Shown here piece by piece: positions 59,410 to 64,000 of a stretch of DNA of 64,000 nt. Both the position numbers and the translations under genes were made by a program. The stretch's first letter is position 1. Every line of letters begins with the position of its first letter. Below the pieces are notes generated by a model. The model was not told the DNA's origin, did no database searches, and was given only the letters and a program-made list of their open reading frames with translations. Origin of the DNA: Paralichthys olivaceus (lineage: Eukaryota; Chordata; Actinopteri; Pleuronectiformes; Paralichthyidae); NCBI RefSeq assembly GCF_024713975.1, contig NC_091093.1, positions 18,349,501 through 18,413,500 of the forward strand. The letters are read 5' to 3'.

Positions 59410-62400
59410 TAAGTTTTACACCTCTCAATTATTTTAGCCACATACGTTTTGTGGACTTCCTGAAAATGACATATTCTATAATGCAAAGGGAGGGGGGGAG
59501 AAAAAGCCAAATGCACACATTAGCTACAGTAGATTTATCTTAAAAAGTGTGTTCAAACACTTACAGATTACCTCATAGTGCCAGACTCTAGTTATTCCCC
59601 ATCACCTCCTCGGTACTGTTGCACTACATTGTCAGATCTGGTTTGCTTGGAAACAACAGGCAAGTCAGGTCACCAGGTCACTGTTTACATGACTGCGATA
59701 TGCTGCTGTGATTCAATTAAAGTGTATATATACTTCATTTATCAAGCTAAGTTTTAGAAACTGTTTACATTACCTGATTTATTATGTTTTGTCAGCTAGA
59801 ATATATATTCTTTCTGCTTGAGGAAAATTGCCTCTTAAAAATATGAATTATTCTGAAAGTTGCTGCTTTGTGTTATAATAATCTCAACAGAGGGGAGTGT
59901 TGGGCTGAAAAACAATACCTGTAGTTTCTGTAACAAAATCCACTTTAGCTGTTGGCTGCAGCACCTACAGTTCTTACCTCCTTGTGTTTTTCATGTGAAA
60001 GCATGAGTGAGTTATGTTGAGTGTGCAGAAGCTCTCTGCTCAAATGATGTAAAATATGCACCTTCTTGCAGTTAATCTGCAGTTAAACATTTAATGTAAC
60101 TTTGTAGACAATGAAGAGATGACAAAAACAATCCCTTGTCATGCAATTAACGTGAACGGGTTGTTATGATTTACAGGAAACAGTCTGAATGCAGTCAGGC
60201 GTAACTCCAGACATGTAACAGTGTAAATCTCCTTGCTTGGAAGAAAAAAAAAGTAGGAGTAGAAATAGAAGCTTTGTTTTCAGCTTATGCAACCAGTGGA
60301 CCTGTTGGATGGAAGCCTGCATAACATTTGAGCAAGAATAGGATGTTGTCTTTGTTTGACCCAATGAGACTTCACTTCTGGAAGTAGGAGTTTCCAAACT
60401 AGTTTGTTAGAGACTACATAGACGTGTTCACTGCTGTGATTACATGGAGCCTTTCTTTCTCTGTACTATAACTACTGTAGACTTTTATAGAATGTAGAAT
60501 TAGTACTGAGCCAATTTTGAAATTGGGTCATTGTATTGTGATCTACATTTAAATAGATGCTGATAAGTATCTGGATACGAGCAGGTTGGGTTGTGTATAT
60601 GGTTCTTCAGAGGCGACACAGGCGATGCATAACTTTAGTGCTTTGTTGGCTCAGGTTTTGTTCATTTTTGTTCAATTGCTGAGGTCTGAGGGCAGGACTA
60701 CACAGAGTGTAGTTTATCTGTTGTGAAGTGTGGACAGAATAATGTGCTTTTGTGAAGGATACAGTGGACTCTGTTAATTCTTGGAATGAAGTGAACTGTA
60801 TAAACTGTACTTTTCTTGGCTGCCCACACTCAATATTGTTTAGGTTTCGTAGACTTTCAGAATTTTTATCTTGGCCAGAATGTGTTTGCTGCTTTTGGCC
60901 ATTTGTAAGATGTATTTGCTCATTTTCTGATTTACGTAAGAACAATGTAAAAATCAAGTCTTGTTTTTCGAAGACGAACATTTACCTTCTTCTACAGTCT
61001 TTGGCATGTTCGTGCAATGGCACAGAATTTGTGTACAATAATGACAGTATAACCATGTTTATTTTTGGCATGTGTGAATATATTGATGTATCATTAAATA
61101 TAACTGGTGGCAGTTTGAACCTTTTAACTACCATTACCATAGACTGACAATGAAACTCTGATGCACTTAATGTTTAGGACTTTTTAAGTGAGGAATCGAA
61201 ACTCTCCCTCGAGCCGATATTGTCAATATGAACATCATTAGCTGAAATTTTAGAATAACCTCTAATGTTATTTTGATTTATAGCACATTCAGAGATGTCT
61301 TGAGTAGGAAGCCCCCGAGTGCTTTATGCAACAGGTGCCACATGATGTGATCATTTTCTTTAAGGGTTAAATCATTTGAAAAAAAAAATGTTTCAATAAA
61401 TTCCATCAGTATTAGTTTGAATTACATTATTTTGGGTTGTTCTATCTCATATTTTTTCAAGTAAATCATACTTTACAGTCTTGCTACCTGACACTTAACA
61501 TGTTAGATTTTTGATTATTTACTAGATATTTTGATGGCTCAGTGGTTAAAAGCTTTGGTAGCTCTCAGTTTTTTTTACAGCATTTGGGCATTAATCCATA
61601 TATCATACATCGTGTGAATAGACAAATTGATGGTAGAAATAAAGGCTTTACCTGACTGAAAATATAAATTTATGTTTAACAAGGCATCTTCTCTATTTAT
61701 GGGCCTGTTTAATCCCTCGTGGGAATGTGAACAAATTATGTGTCCCAGATTTTAATTGAGATGACAATACACAATATTATTATTTGTTTTTGTTATGAAA
61801 ATTCCAGAGTAGAAAAAATATGTGCGATCTGTAATTGAATCTGGACACATGCTCATTAATTGTGTAATTAGATGTGAGTGTGGCGGAACTAGAATCACAT
61901 CAAAACATCAGCGTTCACGGACAAAGCTCGCTTTTAAAAGAGGACACTCCTGCAGGCGTCCAGACTGTGTGTGCCCTGAGGTAAACTCTGATCTAGAAAG
62001 GGAATTTCAGAGTGTGTGCTGCTGCTCAGCAGTTTGAGCAGGGCCCACTGTGGAGAGAGCCACCAAAAAGAAAAAGCTGGCTCAAAGCCACTGACGTCAT
62101 CTAAGTAAATCTGCTTCACTGCTGCAGCCATAAAATGACTGCCAGCTACCGAATGCACTTTGGCCTTGTCAACTACCTTAGTGGTGCAACTCTGTTGTTT
62201 TTTTTGCTCTCTCTCTTCATGTGCATACTCATGTCATTCTGCTGTAGTAGCAGACTTTGGCTTTTTCATTCATAAGGACAAGTCCTGTTTGAGCCTTTCC
62301 AGGTTTTCATAAAGCATCAAATCATTCAGCTTCTCTCACCCTTTGAAGTCATAGCGCATTAATATTACATTCTTAATGTTAACCATCTGGCAGTCTCAAT

Positions 62401-62640
62401 CACTTGCACTGGAGAAAAGAGCGTATAGACAGAAAAATGTCTGTATAATGTCTTAACCACTTATGACTGATGTGCTGTGCCTTAGAAGCTGTTCGGACAT
62501 GTATTTTGTCTTCCTACTTTTATTTGAACAAAAAGACAAATAAATGAGCTGCTTCATGATCACTCACAGACGAAAAGCAATATATTCTCCATGAATCATC
62601 ACATGAGTCAGTTTCTGAAACCACTATAAACATTTTGAGT
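59410..62640. other. Non-coding, probable intron of the downstream gene
   Basis: AT-rich DNA without recognisable exons. Overlapping open frames on both strands at 60600-61150 resemble no family. A cluster of homeodomain-type cores lies at 61852-61872 (cattaattgtgtaattaga). Confidence 0.4.
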
Positions 62641-62651
62641 TCTTGACCACA

Positions 62652-62733
62652 ATGAAAGCAGGAAATCTCGGCTTCAACAACTTCCTGTCTCTGGTGGCCA
62701 TAGTAGCCGTCGTGGTGCTCAGCTTCCCCACTG
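62652..62733 (+). CDS. Candidate signal-peptide / membrane-anchor exon
   Basis: ATG followed by MKAGNLGFNNFLSLVAIVAV and VVLSFPT, then a donor ACTG|gtgaaa (phase 1). It has a hydrophobic core of about 16 residues after a short polar start, typical of a secreted or type II membrane protein. It could be exon 2 of the gene starting at 58.28 kb. There is no strong acceptor directly upstream. Not recognised. Confidence 0.28.
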
Positions 62734-64000
62734 GTGAAAAGAAACCCGTGGAACAAAGGCTCACAGTCACTTCATTTACTGAAAGTGTAATTTGCGGCTT
62801 TTATTCAAATGTGGGTTTTTCAGTCTCTCAGGCACTGTATCCCCCAGTCGTTGCTTGTGATGAATTCCCACAAGACCTTTTATCAATGGTCGTTGTGTTT
62901 TTTTTATCATGGCTTACACAGATCAGGCAGACTCTCTCTGCCCTGAAGGTGCCCTGCGTGGACTTGAGGGTGAGCTCCCAACATTGATATGCAGGCCGTG
63001 CCCAGTAAATCAGTTTGGAATCTGAGCTGGGACACAGCATCAGAGAGCGGCATTCTCCAAAGGGTTTGATTCTTAGTTTTAAGTTGAATATTGTAGGAGC
63101 GCATGAAGAACCTTAGATGCTGAAAAAATTCATCAAATAAGGTATTTATCTTTAATAAAGTAATATGTGGAGACCCTTATAGAGCCAGATGTATTGATTG
63201 GCTGACAAAAAGCAGCAGATATGAGCCTTTCACAGACATATTGTTATCACCGTTAATGTTTATCAATATGAAAACCTTCTTACAGAATTAACAATGCAGA
63301 GAAGATTCCCATTTATTTGAATATTTTTATTTCCTAATTCAAGATCTGTATAGAGTTCGTGTTCGTGGTTGTGTCTTCTTTTTTATTTGTAGTTTTATAG
63401 GTAACTGTAAAATATTAAGTCTAAATTACATTTCTTTGTCATAAAGGTTTGATAATAACCTCTTGGCAATTTTCTTTGGATTTTTGTGCCAGCTCATATA
63501 CCGGGAAGTTCAATTTCTTACTTTTTATTATCTGTATCAACATCAGGCCCCGAAAATCCATATTGGTTGGCATGAACTTCCAGGTGCTTCAGGTAACGTT
63601 ACGTCATCGGAATGTTTGAAATTTCAGTTTGTCCTTTGCTCTCAGTCTTTTAATATAAAGACAAACATGACTTTTTGTATGTTTGCTAATTGTAGCTATC
63701 TATTCATCTCACTGCGTGTTCACTGTTGTTGATTTTTTGAACATCATTGGTTCAGTGCTGTGACTGTGTCAATGTTGTGTTATCAACCTTGTTGAACCTC
63801 AAACTTTAATTATCTGTTTAGTCCATTCAATAGTTTAACTTTTCTTTTGTAATTATGTAATCATCATTAGTTTTATCATTTTTAGAGAATATGTAGTTTG
63901 GGCTGCAACCAATTATTTTTGATGAATCCACCAATTATGTTTTGATTCCAGAGGAGATGTACTTTGTCCAACCAATACTCCAAAACCCAGACATATTCAG
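62734..64000. other. Non-coding, nothing assigned
   Basis: AT-rich DNA. A 46-nt segment with acceptor and donor consensus (63547-63592) is not phase-compatible with the candidate exon ending at 62733, so I do not call it. A dispersed-repeat fragment ('gggctgcaaccaattatttt') begins near 63900. Confidence 0.4.

Noticed and set aside
60607..61147. Overlapping 124- and 131-codon frames on opposite strands
   Set aside because: Mutually overlapping frames in AT-rich DNA, with no family resemblance and no promoter or splice context.
63547..63592. 46-nt segment with acceptor and donor consensus near the window end
   Set aside because: Joined to the candidate exon ending at 62733 it gives an early stop, and alone it is too short to support.

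Overview
The window is vertebrate nuclear DNA, almost certainly from a ray-finned (teleost, probably percomorph) fish. Genes are split into many short exons with GT-AG introns, (CA)n and (GT)n tracts are dense, several interspersed repeat families look typical of fish, and the proteins read as orthologues of human USP47, DKK3 and MICAL2. These three genes lie together in the same order on human 11p15, so the block is conserved synteny. There are no bacterial-type operons, CRISPR arrays or phage features.

Layout. (1) 1-8 kb: the 3' two-thirds of usp47 on the + strand, 17 coding exons from 477 to 6556. The fragment begins with the exon carrying the catalytic histidine and continues through the C-terminal ubiquitin-like region; a poly(A) signal lies near 7930. 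(2) 8.8-13.8 kb: complete dkk3 on the - strand, 7 coding exons and 280 codons, convergent with usp47. (3) 13.8-16 kb: the divergent interval between dkk3 and mical2. It holds an RFX/X-box-like site, a short ATG exon candidate, a TTAA-flanked MITE and a probable non-coding first exon of mical2. (4) 23.0-42.7 kb: mical2 on the + strand, 21 coding exons and 1109 codons (FAD monooxygenase, CH, bipartite NLS, LIM, hydrophobic C-terminal tail), with a long 3' UTR. (5) 42.7-57.5 kb: repeat-rich intergenic DNA with no gene I can recognise. (6) 57.6-64 kb: a GC-rich, TATA-containing promoter with a spliced-looking first exon at 58.3-58.55 kb, an old 3-copy tandem repeat, and a possible signal-peptide exon at 62.65 kb. 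This is probably the 5' end of another + strand gene whose identity I cannot determine.

The splice models were assembled by eye. All three give an uninterrupted frame with total coding length divisible by 3 (usp47 2715 nt, dkk3 843 nt, mical2 3330 nt), which supports the exon boundaries. The genes are not an operon: USP47 is a deubiquitinase, DKK3 a secreted Wnt-related glycoprotein and MICAL2 an actin-oxidising monooxygenase. The most unusual items are a perfect 30-bp snap-back hairpin in a usp47 intron, a likely GC-AG intron in usp47, a 50-bp tandem duplication across a dkk3 splice donor, a TTAA-flanked MITE family with four copies, and several orphan signal-peptide-like exons. I found no convincing undescribed gene system.
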